Shown here: positions 11,488-22,765 of the stretch, piece by piece
How the letters are laid out: each line of letters begins with the position of its first letter
Position numbering within the stretch: position 1 is the first letter of the stretch
NCBI GenBank assembly: GCA_003415625.1
Contig: PYIU01000003.1
Coordinates: 930,001-994,000 of the forward strand
Reading direction: 5' to 3'
From: Aquanectria penicillioides
Lineage: Eukaryota > Ascomycota > Sordariomycetes > Hypocreales > Nectriaceae
DNA length: 64,000 bases
Translations under genes and position numbers: made by a program
The notes under the pieces: model-generated
Seen by the model: the letters and a program-made list of their open reading frames with translations, nothing else
The model's database searches: none
What the model was told of the DNA's origin: nothing

Positions 11488-14400
11488 GATGGCGACAGGG
11501 CGGGAGTCTCCCGCAAGATAGTGACTTGGTTGAAGTTATTCGAACCTCTTCTTGGCAGGCGACGGGCTGTCGCGAGCTGTTGCGATGGGAGAGGAAGGAA
11601 GAGTAGAATCCTGCACCACTGAATTGTGGGAGGGAGGTCGGGTGGTTAAGGCTTGTGCTTTGTGCTTGGGCTCACGCTGGCGGCGGTTGGACGAGCGGCG
11701 GTGGAATTCTTGAAGGGAGATGGGTCCGATGGACCTGGACCAGCTGGAGATTGGAGCTGGCGATTGCCGGGGGTGTGTGGGTGTGTGAAGCTGCTGGGGC
11801 GTGTTGTGGCGGGGCGTGCGTGCCGTGCGTTGGTGTTGGCGTTGGCGTTGGTGTTGTCGTTAGTGGGGACCAGCAGGTGCCAAGTAAATTAGCTGCAATC
11901 AACCCTTTTCTGGAGGTCGCTGTCGGTGCGAATGCACAGCTGCTGGAGGGTATGCCCGCTCCTGGACGATGGATAAGAGATGTATAGAATGAGAAGAGAC
12001 GAAGGGGAATCGTGACAGGAGACAAACAGAAAGGTCGTCGTGATGAATGGTGGAGGAGAAGCTGGAGACCTGAGGGATGGTCGTTGAGCTGGAAGATTAC
12101 GCGCGTAGAGGGATCCCAAAACAAAAAGAAAAAAAGAAAGATAGCCGCCCCTAAATAATAAGTCAATGTCTCAGCGCAATGCCTGCAGAGGAGCCGGTTC
12201 TGGAGCGGTCGGAAGAAAAGCGGAATGCGCATGGGAAAGAAAAGAAAAGCATGCAATGGACATGCCCGCGCGGAAGCGTTCTTCTTTTCAGTGGCAGTGC
12301 CGTCGCCAAACTCCGGGGGCCTTGCCAAGCTGGTGGTTGGGTGTTAACGATGACGATGCTGCTGGTGGTGGTTGGCAACGGTGATGGTGGTGTGGTTCTG
12401 CGATGCAGTCGACAGGGCTGCGGGCTCGCCTACAGCGCAGAATGTTCTGCTTGTCCAGGTTCGCTCTTTTTTTTTCTCCTTCCAGGGCACTGTCCCACCC
12501 CACACCATGCTGAGCTGGGTCCCGGCCGCTGTCCAGGGTCTAGGCCACAACCCTCACCTCATTTACAGAGCATCGCAGAGCTACAGTCCCCCCATCATCA
12601 GGGCCGAGGTGGTAAGGGATACATCACAGCGCAGCGCCCAAGCCCGATGTTGCATGGCCGAGTCCCTGAAACCCAAACCTTGGAAACATCCTGGACCGGC
12701 TGGAGGATCGACACGCACATGTGCCGCCGGGTCTTCATCTGGCCAAGGTGTCGGTCTGTCTGTGTCGCTCTATCTCTCCGGGGGTCTTCATGCGCTGCCC
12801 TTTCTTTTTCGCATCTCGCCGAACCATGGACAGCAGCTCCAACCTGCTCTTGGTCAACACCGCCCATCTCGACAGCGACAGACTACCACTGGGCGGCTGG
12901 CCAGTGGGACTCGAGCACAGGATGTGTGTACGTGTTGGACGAGACGCAGACTACCTTGAAACCATCTTCCCCCAATTCATCATTGCTGCACTTCGTATGC
13001 CTGTGCTTGACCAACCTGGGGTCGCGTCGTCCGATGATCAGCGCAGCTAGCATGCATCTATTCCAGCCACAGCACAACAGCATTTGCCATTTACACGCAT
13101 TCGCACTACCGTGCTCGCAGCACATACGTACCGATGGCCAGCAGGTATGTACATAGCACTGTGCGCACGCACTCGTTCGTCGTCGGACATGTGCTAGTCC
13201 AGTGACAGCAAAAGTCATCCATCATGGGAATCCAATTCTTCGCTTCGCTTCGGCGTGGTTCAGCAGCCATCAGCTCCTGATCCTCAACTGCATCTGCACA
13301 TCCCATCCCACAAGCCAAACCACGGGCAGCAGCTCTGCAGACGTTGAAACAAAACAGACAACAGGAAATTTCGTACCAGATTGAGGCAAGGCTGGAAAAA
13401 TCGGGTACGGGGTATCAGACCGTAGAGCATGATCGGGATCATCCTCTTCACATCACCCCATGTAACCCTGTATCTGGGCTCAAAACTCCCTTCCTCCCCT
13501 TCCCTTCCCTTCCCTTCCTTGGCTTCCCCGGTACACGGAAACAGGTCTCTCCCTGGAGGCGTGCAGGCGAGAGACCACATGCGACGTGAGGTTCCCATGC
13601 TCATTTCGGCTGCTCGACGCTTGGCTAGTGGACCGTGTGCCCCCCCTTAGCCTAGTCTCTTCTGCAATAATGCTAATTATGCTATGTATTCCAGTGCCTA
13701 GCTCGCTTCCGAACCCAATCCATTTGCTACATTGGGAACAGACAAGCAGGTTTAGTTGCATTTTCCACGGCATCCCCACTGATAGCGTTCGGGCCATTGC
13801 TGGTTCGCACGTACGTAGTCGCCGGCCCGTGCTACGACCGAGTGGCCGGTGGACAGGCGGGGTGGGGGCGACGCGTCAATGTCAAGCAAGGACCACTTTG
13901 GATCCATCCAGCCAAAAAGCAAAAGACTTTGACGAGAGGGGCAAAAAACAAATTTGAACGGCGGCTATGAGTGGGATGGATGGATCGCATGAACAATAAG
14001 CGAAAATCTCCAGTGGGTGTACGGTGATATGATACAAAGTGCCATTGTCACAGACTGCGACGTCCATCCAGGCCCGAACTCCCTGCTTCCATTTTGCTAC
14101 GCGGCACAATGTACTTGCGTGGCACACTCCTGCTCAACTAGCAGCCCTGAACTGTTCGCTGCAGAAGCCGCTCACACCTTGGTTCAGCTTGGATGGTCAT
14201 CACGTTACCACCAGTGCACCACCATCAGTGCCATTGCCGTATTCCAATCTCTAGCACCGCCTGCTTCATCTGCCGCTGTCCGTCAAAAACTCTGACCCTC
14301 TACATCAACCACCCACAGCTGAACAGGGATCATGGTGATGTCAGTGAAGACGAGGGCCCGTTTTTTTTTTTTTTCCTTCCGTTTTCCTTCACTGACAAGT

Positions 14401-16287
14401 CAGTCAGAGTCAGTGCCACGGATCGCCGCTCCAATCCCACTTCGCGACGTCTGCCCTGTTGGGCCAAGCCTCCGGCCCCGTCCTTCTCCCGAAGGCCATC
14501 GGCGCAGGCATCGGGCGGGAGGGGGGGGATACAGCGCTCGTAGGGCACCCCTAAGGCACCATGGGGAGTATTATCACAGCACTGCGCGCGCACACAAAGC
14601 AGTGAAAGCACCACAGACCCGGGTCGACGGGGCCGAAACACTGACTTTGCTCCACCCATATCCCTTCCTCATTAGCAGAAAAGTTGCCCATTAAACTTTG
14701 ACGCCAAGTGCGTTTCTCGATTGAGCCGCCCTGGCTACTGTGCAACGACAATTTAGGCTCGCCCGTTGACCTGTTTGCGCGGGTGTTGCCAGTGTAGGTT
14801 GGGCATGTGTAGCTTCGCAATGACGGGTTTCGGCTGTCGATCTGATCTCGCTTGGTGGTTGCAGGCACGCTACGGAGGGTAGCCAGAAAGAAGTCTTTCC
14901 AATTTCCATCGGCCATGGTCGTTCCAGACAATTTCCGATCGCCTCTCGATATTCTACGTAGTAGCGGTGTTAGTTGACTTGTTCACGTCATCAATTTTTA
15001 TTTTTATTTTTCCACCTCTTTTCAAGGAGCCAGTCCTTGGGCGTTGTGCTGGTCATACATTACGTCGCATACGGAGTACCCAAAACTGAATGCCTCATGT
15101 TGTTCACTACCCCATCATGTCTCTCGATTTTGTCTCTGCCTCTGCCCTTCGTCCAGTCTCAGATCACTGACCAACTGCCGGTCAGCCATTGCCTGGGTAG
15201 CTATCCTCCCTTGCTCCCATGCTGGCTAAGTCTTCCCATCCACCCATCCTTCATTCCAACATGCTGCAACTGCTAGCCCTCTAAACTGCGGCGCTAACAC
15301 GATGCTGGTTCAGCTGAGATGGCCAGCCTCCCCCACCAGTCGCACCGATGGACCAGTCCCGACCCCGGTCTACTCATTCAAATCGCCCAAACCCATGCCT
15401 CATTGCCGTGGACCCCTGGTCACCTGCCACAAACGCCCTGCCACCACGGCCACACAAAGGCCACAAATCTCATGCGACGGCCGTGGCCGATCCAGGGCCT
15501 CTTATCCACTGAACCGTAGATCGTGGCGGCTTCTCCGACCATAGGTATATCCACATCCATGGGGTTGAGCGCCGGGAACCGTCCCTATGCCCGTCCCAGG
15601 GCCTTGTGAGTCCAGGCCAGCGCCCGAAACGTGCCCCCCGGAGGCTAACGCTCCAGCACCTCTCCATGTCGCGGTGCAACGCTGCAACGCTGAGACACTG
15701 CCACAATACCACACGAGGTCGAGACCTCTGATCCCAAACGCCCGGCATTGGCGAATCACGTGTATGTCAGCGCGTTTCCAATCCTTCCACGGATACCTAC
15801 GCTAGAAACTGTCAATCGTCTAAGTTGACGACGACTCGCCATGCAACCATGGTCAGACCTGACTCAGCTTGGAGTATCCCACCACCGCCAGTTTCCATCT
15901 CAATGCTTTTCTGGCGCTATCTAGCAGTCGTCGAGGCCGCCAATGTCTCTGTGGCGTGTACAAGGTTCCATTCTGCTGCGAATTGAGTGGTTCAGGCGGT
16001 CATGTCGGGGGTGTCGTATCACATAGCTTGGGGCTACCGCTTGAGAGGCGCGCAGAGCGGATAGAACGACTCCCATCTAAATTGTCTACGCGTTCACGAT
16101 GGCTCAAGTATCGATCTGGCGCATACCATTGATTCAGGTGTCTTAGACGCTGGTGCCCAAGGGGGTTGCCGTCCGTTGTTGTAAATCGACTGTATTTGGT
16201 ACCTGAGTCATCTGGGGCCGTCTAAGACTGGCAGCAATCCTTCGTATAAGCCAAATGCGGACCCAAATAGCAACCAATCAGGAAACA
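11488..16287. other. gene-poor region upstream of CSC1-like gene
   Basis: About 4.8 kb with no ORF that shows family motifs or plausible splicing. It contains a TTCCC microsatellite (about 13497-13519), a T tract near 14360 and GATG/GGTG-rich sequence near 12350-12400. The longest ORFs (12179-13156 plus, 11672-12328 minus) are Ser-, Pro- and His-rich and look random. The first kilobase probably includes the CSC1 leader. Confidence 0.5.
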
Positions 16288-16371
16288 TCCCTTGTGGCTT
16301 AGTTGGCTAAAGCGTCCGACTGTTATTCATAGACAATCGGGAGATCGGAAGTTCGAGCCTTCCCAGGGGAG
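16288..16371 (+). tRNA. tRNA-Asn (anticodon GTT) with a 10-nt intron
   Basis: A full cloverleaf can be drawn. The acceptor stem TCCCTTG pairs with CAGGGGA at 16364-16370. The D stem is GCTT/AAGC around AGTTGGCTA. The anticodon stem is TCCGA/TCGGG, and a GGAAG/CTTCC T stem encloses TTCGAGC. The interval between the anticodon stem halves is 17 nt: a 7-nt loop CTGTTA-A plus a 10-nt insert (16326-16335) after position 37, the canonical nuclear tRNA intron site. This puts the anticodon at 16322-16324 (GTT, Asn). Internal A-box (TGGCTTAGTTGG) and B-box-like (AGTTCGAGCCT) promoters are present. The discriminator is G. Identity rests on the anticodon only. Confidence 0.88.
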
Positions 16372-16378
16372 CTCCTTC

Positions 16379-16385
16379 TTTTTTT
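16379..16385 (+). terminator. RNA polymerase III terminator of tRNA-Asn
   Basis: A run of seven T residues begins 8 nt after the tRNA discriminator base, as expected for Pol III termination. Confidence 0.75.
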
Positions 16386-17197
16386 GCAAGTTTGGCCGTG
16401 TTTTTTCCATGGTTTTTTTGGTTCTACGGTGATGGAGTTCGCGAAGTTTGCACAAGCATTTCATTCTTCGCCTTTGTTTGAGGTGCACGGCAAGAGAGCC
16501 GTGTAGCACATTCTTGCTTCAGTCAAAAGGGTTTATTTCCTGACACCCCAGATGGAGAATCTAGTACTATATGCAGGATTGAAACACGAGCTCTCTTCTT
16601 TGTCACAGTTCAATGCTATTATCCAACCCAGGGTGATCCGCATGGTGGCCAGGTCGTAGGGTAGGACCACACCTACTGTACCTTTCTAGTCAATTAGCTA
16701 TTTTCCAATGCCATTTGAGTATGAATTTGAGGATAAATGGGCAAGTGAGTGATGGGATCGTCACAAGTTGGGTAATGGCTTAGATTGACAAATTCAGGTG
16801 GTGTCTGACGTGAAGGCATCCACGAGCTACCTACCGGATAGACAAAGAAAAGGTCACCATCAACCAAACACCGCTGCAACTTTCACAATAGGGCAATTAG
16901 CTTATGTCAATGCGCACTAATACGCATGCACCTGGCCTTGGAACAAAGATGACTTCTTTGTTCTCCGAATAGCCTCCGCCCCTCTGCCACGCGATCAAAC
17001 CCACCAATCCACCCAACTTGGGAACTAAGGCGTGAAAAAAAGGGATAAAGAGATACCCTTCCTCATCACTCTGTTTGAAATGCACCTTGTCTTGCATTCA
17101 TATCTTGTGCTTGTTGGTTGAAGAAAAACATCGTCCCGTGTTCACATTCCCATATCACCCATCCTTTGACGTCTTTCAACATTAGGAATCAGCCATA
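16386..17197. other. intergenic, promoter side of the 17198 gene
   Basis: About 0.8 kb of non-coding sequence between the tRNA and the next gene. I see nothing recognisable apart from A/T-rich patches. Confidence 0.5.
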
Positions 17198-18637
17198 ATG
17201 GAGAAGTCAAATGATCCCACTCAGCCGCTCTATATCCCGTCCACACTATACGCAACCGCCTATGCATCCACTTACACCATTCCTGACAGTGGCCTCCTGA
17301 CCGCCGCTGAGGTCAAACTCCTTCAACATGTCAACTGTTCGTATCTGTCGAGTGGCCAACCCATCACGCTCTTGGCACTCAAACAGCACGCCCACTCACT
17401 GGTCAACCTCATCCGTAAGCTTGCACCGTCTACAAGAAGTGGTGCCGTGGGTGGCTTGGATTTCAATGAGGATGACTTGGCCTTTTCTATCAATGAGGCT
17501 TTTGACTGGTTGAACAAGCTTGACGAGCCATATGAGAACGAAGATGAATCGCATCATGTTCCGCTCTGGGCTATTGCCAACATTGTCGAGGGCGAGTCTG
17601 AGGATAGTGGCATACAGCATCATTGCCCTCTAGCCAAGGTCAAAGACTCTGGTCCTCTATCCCAGGAAAACGGCGTCCGCCGGCCGTATCAAACGCATCA
17701 TAGCTTGGCTATGCACGCTAACGAATGCCTTGAGATTCTTGACCACGAGTACAGCTCTACAGGGGGGCTCATGTCACTCCTGCCGCCAGGTACAGAGAAT
17801 GATACAGCCCAACTCGCCGGCGCCCGCAACACCCTCCTCGGCCAATGGCTGCTGCACCATCAACATCTCATCGGTCGTATGCACGAGCTCGAAATTCAAT
17901 ATGCGAATGCGATTGATGCACTTGCCGGTGAGGCGAGTGTTCCCTTCCAGATAGTTCGTCGTGTTGGGCCCGATGGTATATCTCAAGGTCGAGAGTTGGC
18001 TTACCCGCAGGACCGCTACGTCCTGGTCAATGCGGGTGACGACGTCAGTTCCCACATTCACCGACTTCTTGACCAAGCTGAAGCGCACGCTGGCCAGAAA
18101 GAGAAAAACTGGAAGACTGCCGGCGTAAGCGGCGAACGCCTGTGGCAGAATAGTCGAGGCGGAAACCAGTACGCCCGTGGAATCGTCCCGGTTGACCTGC
18201 TCACACGCTTCTATCGCATTGCTGGCAAGGGGCACGATTCGCCGTTGTTCGTGCTGCCAGCTATCGAGCAGCATCCAGGTGTTGCCCAGACTCGCCGTCT
18301 CGAGAAGCAGCCAACGGTGGTTTCTGTCGTGACTCCCACCTGGACAGAACGTGTATCAGAATGGGAACAGAAGTTCAAGGCAAAGCTTGAGAGTGGAGAG
18401 AAAGCGGAACGAGACAACCAGCAGCTGCAGGATAGCTTGTCTGTCCAGGATGAAGAGATGCGGCGCACCAGAGATGAGTTGAGCTTTTGGGAAGGGAAGT
18501 TGCCTGAGGGAGAGGTAGCGCGACATCAAGCTCTCCTGAATACTATTTCGGATTACAAGGAGAAGATGGAACAGCTCAAGCGCGAGCTTCCAAGAAAGTA
18601 TCAGTATCTTTTGAACGAGTATACGGAGAATACATGA
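17198..18637 (+). CDS. conserved fungal protein of unknown function
   Basis: Uninterrupted single-exon ORF of 479 residues with an ATG in good context (gccataATGGAG). I do not recognise a named domain. The N-terminal segment (YIPSTLYATAYASTYTIPDSGLLTAAEVKLL) is compact and not low-complexity. An acidic patch (NEDDLAFSINEAFDWLNKLDEPYENEDESHH) follows. The C-terminal 100 residues or so are strongly helical with charged heptads (KLESGEKAERDNQQLQDSL through LKRELPRKYQYLLNEY), predicting a coiled coil. There is no signal peptide or transmembrane segment, so a soluble, possibly oligomeric protein is likely. Codon use and composition look like a real gene. It may be a lineage-conserved ascomycete protein; function cannot be inferred. 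Confidence 0.85.
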   Translation: MEKSNDPTQPLYIPSTLYATAYASTYTIPDSGLLTAAEVKLLQHVNCSYLSSGQPITLLALKQHAHSLVNLIRKLAPSTRSGAVGGLDFNEDDLAFSINEAFDWLNKLDEPYENEDESHHVPLWAIANIVEGESEDSGIQHHCPLAKVKDSGPLSQENGVRRPYQTHHSLAMHANECLEILDHEYSSTGGLMSLLPPGTENDTAQLAGARNTLLGQWLLHHQHLIGRMHELEIQYANAIDALAGEASVPFQIVRRVGPDGISQGRELAYPQDRYVLVNAGDDVSSHIHRLLDQAEAHAGQKEKNWKTAGVSGERLWQNSRGGNQYARGIVPVDLLTRFYRIAGKGHDSPLFVLPAIEQHPGVAQTRRLEKQPTVVSVVTPTWTERVSEWEQKFKAKLESGEKAERDNQQLQDSLSVQDEEMRRTRDELSFWEGKLPEGEVARHQALLNTISDYKEKMEQLKRELPRKYQYLLNEYTENT

Positions 18638-19065
18638 GAGGCAAGATCTCTGAGGGACTTAATTTTCTTTTATCCAGTGAATCTCTTCCAATGGTCCTGT
18701 ACGGAATCTAGATAGTCCAGAATCGAATATGTTAGCTACTAGTGGGTAGTCGAGGTTTATCTGGATGAGTAAATCAAGAGCCATCTTCAAAACGACCACA
18801 ACTGTAATTGGGAGCATACCCATTAATTTAAACCGGTTTGACAAATAAATTCAGACATGGCCTAATCATCAAATGGCCGTTCTGTCGTGGTCCTTGCAAT
18901 ATTTCATGATGTTCTCACGCCTGTGCGTTAGTTCCACTTAATGACTATACCCCATAAACGAATAGAGGCCTGCGTAAAGAAATACCCATGTCGTCACTCA
19001 GCGCCTCGGCTTCAACCCAACACCAATCAAAGCAACGGCAATTGTAACCACCTTGGGCCAGGACC
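18638..19065. other. intergenic between two same-strand genes
   Basis: About 430 bp that must contain the 3' end of the preceding gene and the promoter of the radical SAM gene. No motif is recognised. Confidence 0.5.
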
Positions 19066-20234
19066 ATGATGTTGCTTTCAAGGCGATGCAATTTGGGCGG
19101 TAAATTGCCCATTTCGGCATTTGGTCTTGGCCCTCGTCGCTCCTTACACCTGGCGCCGCCATTCCTGCTTGACGACCACATGCCTCGGTATATGATGCTG
19201 AGTTCCCGCGATGCCGCCAAGAAGCGTTCATTAGCCTACTCGCATCTGCGCAACTGCAACCTGTGCCCGCGACTCTGTGGCGTCAACCGGTATGAGACGA
19301 CTGGCATGTGTCTCATTGGCGAGAAGGCCAAAGTAAATGTGATAGCTCCTCACTTTGGCGAAGGTCCGTCCACAGTTCTTTGTCGCTTGCTCCACAAACG
19401 TTAGTCCAACAGGGATGGTACTAACTACACTTGCCAGAACCTTGCATTCAGGGACATCACGGCAGCGGCGCTGTCTTCATGAGCGGGTGTAACTTGCGGT
19501 GCATCTTCTGCCAGAACTTTGACATCTCCCACCAGCGCAATGGCATGGATCTGACCCCCGAGGAACTGGGCGACTGGTACGTCAAGCTTCAGGAAGTTGG
19601 CAATGTGCACAACATCAACATTGTCACGCCGGAGCACGTCGTTCCGCAGGTAGCTTTGAGCATCCTGCACGCGAAGGACAACGGATTGAAAGTGCCAATC
19701 ATATACAACACCTCCAGCTTTGACTCCCCAGAGTCGCGGCAGCTGATGGATGGGCTGGTCGACATCTACTTGGCTGACTTCAAAGTGTGGGAGGCTAGTA
19801 CATCTAAGCGACTCCTCAAAGCGGATGACTACGCCACCACCGCCAGGGAGAGCATCAAAGCAATGCACGCGCAAGTAGGCGACTTGTGCTTTACCGGAGA
19901 TGGCATCGCTAAGAAAGGCTTGCTTGTGAGACATCTGGTGATGCCCGGCAAAGAAGCGGAAGGTGCTGAAATTATGAAATTTCTGGCCAAGGAGGTCTCG
20001 GCCGACTGTTTCGTCAACATCATGGAGCAGTACCGTCCCGACGCTCACGTCGGAAAAAAGAAGCGAACAAAATCAAAGGACAAGGATAAAGTCGGCGAGA
20101 CTGAGGAAGTGCGGTATGCCGACCTCAATCGTCCTGTGACGGACAATGAGGTTTCGTCGATTAAACAGGCGGCCATTGATGCCGGACTATGGCGTTTCAA
20201 TGACCCACCCAAACACGACGGGTTTGCCATTTGA
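19066..20234 (+). CDS. radical SAM protein, PflX/COG1313-like, probably mitochondrial
   Basis: Two exons, 19066-19363 and 19438-20234. The 74-nt GT-AG intron has a CTAAC branch point and rejoins FGE to EPCIQGHHGSGAVF in phase. The product is 364 residues. The N-terminus is basic and hydroxylated (RRCNLGGKLPISAFGLGPRRS), resembling a mitochondrial presequence. A cysteine cluster follows (CNLCPRLCGVNRYETTGMC), typical of the PflX group. The radical SAM motif CNLRCIFC (CX3CX2C) would bind a [4Fe-4S] cluster and S-adenosylmethionine. Downstream are conserved strands (IYNTSSFDSPESRQLMDGLVDIYLADFK, cited in part) and the terminal QAAIDAGLWRF. The group is annotated by similarity to pyruvate formate-lyase activating enzyme, but its true substrate is unknown. 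A Lys-rich insert (GKKKRTKSKDKDK) lies near the C-terminus. The cysteines are intact. Confidence 0.9.
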
Positions 20235-20670
20235 AGCCTCGTTTCTATTCTTTCTTTGACATGCGGGGATGCAAACCTTGGTACGCTGGTGCCAATAGCC
20301 AAGCCCCGTTGCGCTTCCCGACGCCACCGACCAGACATTAGATGAAATCAACTCTGGCGCTTCATTCAGAAGTGTCCTCAATCAACACCTGTGACCAAGC
20401 CCGGGCCTAGAGTCTGGACCACATCCTATCATTATGATAGCCTGGCGGAACAATACCAACTCTAACGCGCCCCTATTCAATCTTCTATGTGGCAAATGAG
20501 CACGGTTATATCCTGCGTCAGGAAATCAATGCCAAGGAATGGAACCTCCCCAACAACCAGACCGAAGTTCCGGAACTCGGCGGATGTCTTTGTGAGACTA
20601 TCTCTCTCGAACAAAGCTTGGTGGCATCTACTCTAGGGACAGGAATAACTCCGGGTCATCTTTGTCGGCG
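20235..20670. other. intergenic
   Basis: About 440 bp between two same-strand genes. It contains an unsupported ORF (20489-20725). Nothing else is seen. Confidence 0.5.
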
Positions 20671-21636
20671 ATGGAACATGAATCCAACATTGATGTGTAT
20701 TTACTTGGGATGGAGCATGATTTGAGCCCCCAGGCAGACAAGATCATCACCAGTCAAAGACAGATTTTTATTCATGCCGAAATGGCAGACATTTTCACTG
20801 CACATCAGAATCCTCTGCCCATAGACGCCAGGATTACTCCGCCACCTGAGGGGAACGCTGTGTCACCAAGGATATCATGTCTCCCCCCGCCGTCCGAGTC
20901 ATCTGAGAGTCTTTCAGAGACGACAAAGTCATCAGGAGGAACCTCGACGACCGGCTACTCAGCACAGACACCGCATCGAAGACGATCGTCAGCTTTCAGC
21001 TATCATTCACAAGTAAACACTAGACCGGGGGTCCTTCTCAATGCCAACCTCGTCTTCTCCCCACGTCCCTACGAGAACCTGTATGCAGAGCGAGCATACC
21101 TTTCTACTTCCCTTCAGCTACAATCAACTAAAGCCGCCGACTTGATAAGGAAATATTCCCACACCCAAGCTCAATGTCATAGCGTCGGGACAGGCAAGGA
21201 GCGGCGCAAGTTGCGAAAGCAACTCAATCTTCTCAAGGCCAAGATCAACGAAGCTGTCGAACAGGAAAAAGCCATATTCAACCGGCTCGGGGAACTGTAC
21301 GTTGAGATTCAAAGCCGCGAGATGTGGGCACGAGCTAGTTTCTCAACTCCAACCTTCAGTGATGAAACTGTACCCCAAACGCCCTCAGCTCACACTATGG
21401 CACCGTCCGTGACTTGTGCCATGGCCACATCAAGAACGCCCCTGAACGCAGCCTGTCCAGAGTTTGTCCCCAAGGGCTACTTTGAGGGTCATCGCCGACG
21501 TTCGACTTGCACCTCTCAAGACCCCGAGGGCTCCGAGGGAGCCTTGGAGACAGTCATCGAAGAAGGCGAGGAGCAACTATATGATCCTGCTGGGGGTTTG
21601 CAAGCCATGAGCACGAGAATGACGCTGCAGAGATGA
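20671..21636 (+). CDS. hypothetical protein with central coiled coil
   Basis: ORF of 321 residues from the first in-frame ATG (the open frame extends a little upstream without an ATG). I do not recognise a family. The N-terminal half is Ser/Pro/Thr-rich and probably disordered (PPPSESSESLSETTKSSGG). The centre holds a compact motif (VLLNANLVFSPRPYENLYAERAYLS) followed by a basic helical stretch (KERRKLRKQLNLLKAKINEAVEQEKAI) likely to form a coiled coil. The C-terminus has KGYFEGHRRRS, which could be a kinase site, and an acidic EGSEGALETVIEEGEEQ. No signal or membrane segment is seen. Composition is coding-like, but without a homologue it could still be missing an upstream exon. Confidence 0.65.
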   Translation: MEHESNIDVYLLGMEHDLSPQADKIITSQRQIFIHAEMADIFTAHQNPLPIDARITPPPEGNAVSPRISCLPPPSESSESLSETTKSSGGTSTTGYSAQTPHRRRSSAFSYHSQVNTRPGVLLNANLVFSPRPYENLYAERAYLSTSLQLQSTKAADLIRKYSHTQAQCHSVGTGKERRKLRKQLNLLKAKINEAVEQEKAIFNRLGELYVEIQSREMWARASFSTPTFSDETVPQTPSAHTMAPSVTCAMATSRTPLNAACPEFVPKGYFEGHRRRSTCTSQDPEGSEGALETVIEEGEEQLYDPAGGLQAMSTRMTLQR

Positions 21637-21989
21637 ATGATGTGGACATTACTTGGGCCGAGGCTCGCTCAAAGGTTGCCCGAACCAGGCGATTCAGCCT
21701 TCCATGCATCCAATCTCCATGGCCTGATAAATAACGGGCGTTGTGTTACGCGAACTTCTGGGACAAGTTGACATTTGTACCGACTTAAAAAAGATTGTAA
21801 TAGGAATAAGACGAATAAGCACCAGGCAAGAAACTGTAGCAAATAATTTGATCATTAACTAAGGTATCTCATTATGGCAGTGAGGCCAGCCCTCAACTCG
21901 AGCTTTTCAGGGTATGCTATGTCTTTTCCACATATGTACGCTACGCTACATTCATCTCTGCTCAAGCAATCTCGTTTCAATGGCTCGCT
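21637..21989. other. intergenic between convergent genes
   Basis: About 350 bp of A/T-rich sequence holding the 3' ends of both neighbours. Nothing else is seen. Confidence 0.5.
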
Positions 21990-22765
21990 CTACGCAAACT
22001 CTCCAAACTGACCGTCGTCAAACCCAAGATCCTTGGCCGTCTGCTTCTTCTGCTGTCTGACATCCTGCGCGCTCGGGGAGGCGGCAACGAGAAGCCACCA
22101 CCACCGGAAGAAGGCCCGGGAGGTGGTGGGGGCAGCGCAAAGGGCTGGAGGTTGCCGGAGCCGGAGGCAGAGGCGGAAGAGCTGGGTTGGGCCTTGCGGC
22201 GGCCGAACTTGGAGTTGCCGAAGCTGACGGTGATGGTCTCGCCCTCCTTCAAGCTGTAGTCACGCTTGTCCTCCTTCTCCTTGGCGGCGGAGGGCTTGCT
22301 CTGCTCGCCCTCCCAGCCAAGGGCCTTGCGGGCCTCCTGCAGGGAGATGGACAGGTCGAAGGCCTCGCTGCGCTCCTCGAATCCGATGCCCAGCATGGCC
22401 TTGCGACCCTGGGGATCACGGACGGTCAGGGCGAAGAAGCGGCTGCTGTCCAGCACGGGCTCGACGACGGCGGGGGTAGTGTATGGGGCGGCGGCGAAGA
22501 GCTGGCCGGAAGAGGCATCCTCGAGGATGGCGTCGACCTTGAGCTTGTTCTCGGACGACGGGGACTCGAAGGCGGTTTCCACTACGCGAAGGCGAGCGGT
22601 GAAGATGTGGCGCTTGGGGTCGGCGGTCCAGCTTGCGGCATTGTGGCCCTTGGTGGAGGCGAGAGGAGGGATGTTGTAGACGTGGACGGCGTTGGCGACG
22701 AAGAGGATGCGCTGGATGGCATCATTGGGGAGGGGTTGGCCGGTGGCCGGGTCGAGGAGCTCCAT
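21990..22765 (-). CDS. NECAP-type adaptin-ear-binding coat-associated protein (DUF1681), with apparent frameshift
   Basis: The start is taken at 22765 (MELLDPATGQPLPNDAIQR), where the conserved N-terminus of fungal NECAP begins. The PHear domain covers about residues 20-165: VYNIPPLASTKGHNAASW, FTARLRVVE, GQLFAAAPY, DSSRFFALTVRD, MLGIGFEERSEAFDLSISL. A linker rich in Pro and Gly follows. The family ending, a short acidic FDDGQFGEFA, is present but in the neighbouring frame and ends at 21990-21992. One base is missing in the G run 22075-22078; without it translation ends in a basic, unrelated tail. With the base the protein has 258 residues. NECAP proteins bind AP-2/AP-1 ears and clathrin-coat proteins in endocytosis. 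Family identity is secure. Confidence 0.9.

Noticed and set aside
12179..13156. 325-residue plus-strand ORF
   Set aside because: No family motif, random composition, and several overlapping ORFs of similar length in other frames.
19425..20048. 207-residue antisense ORF opposite the radical SAM gene
   Set aside because: A shadow of the coding strand; the sense frame carries the CX3CX2C motif and correct splicing.
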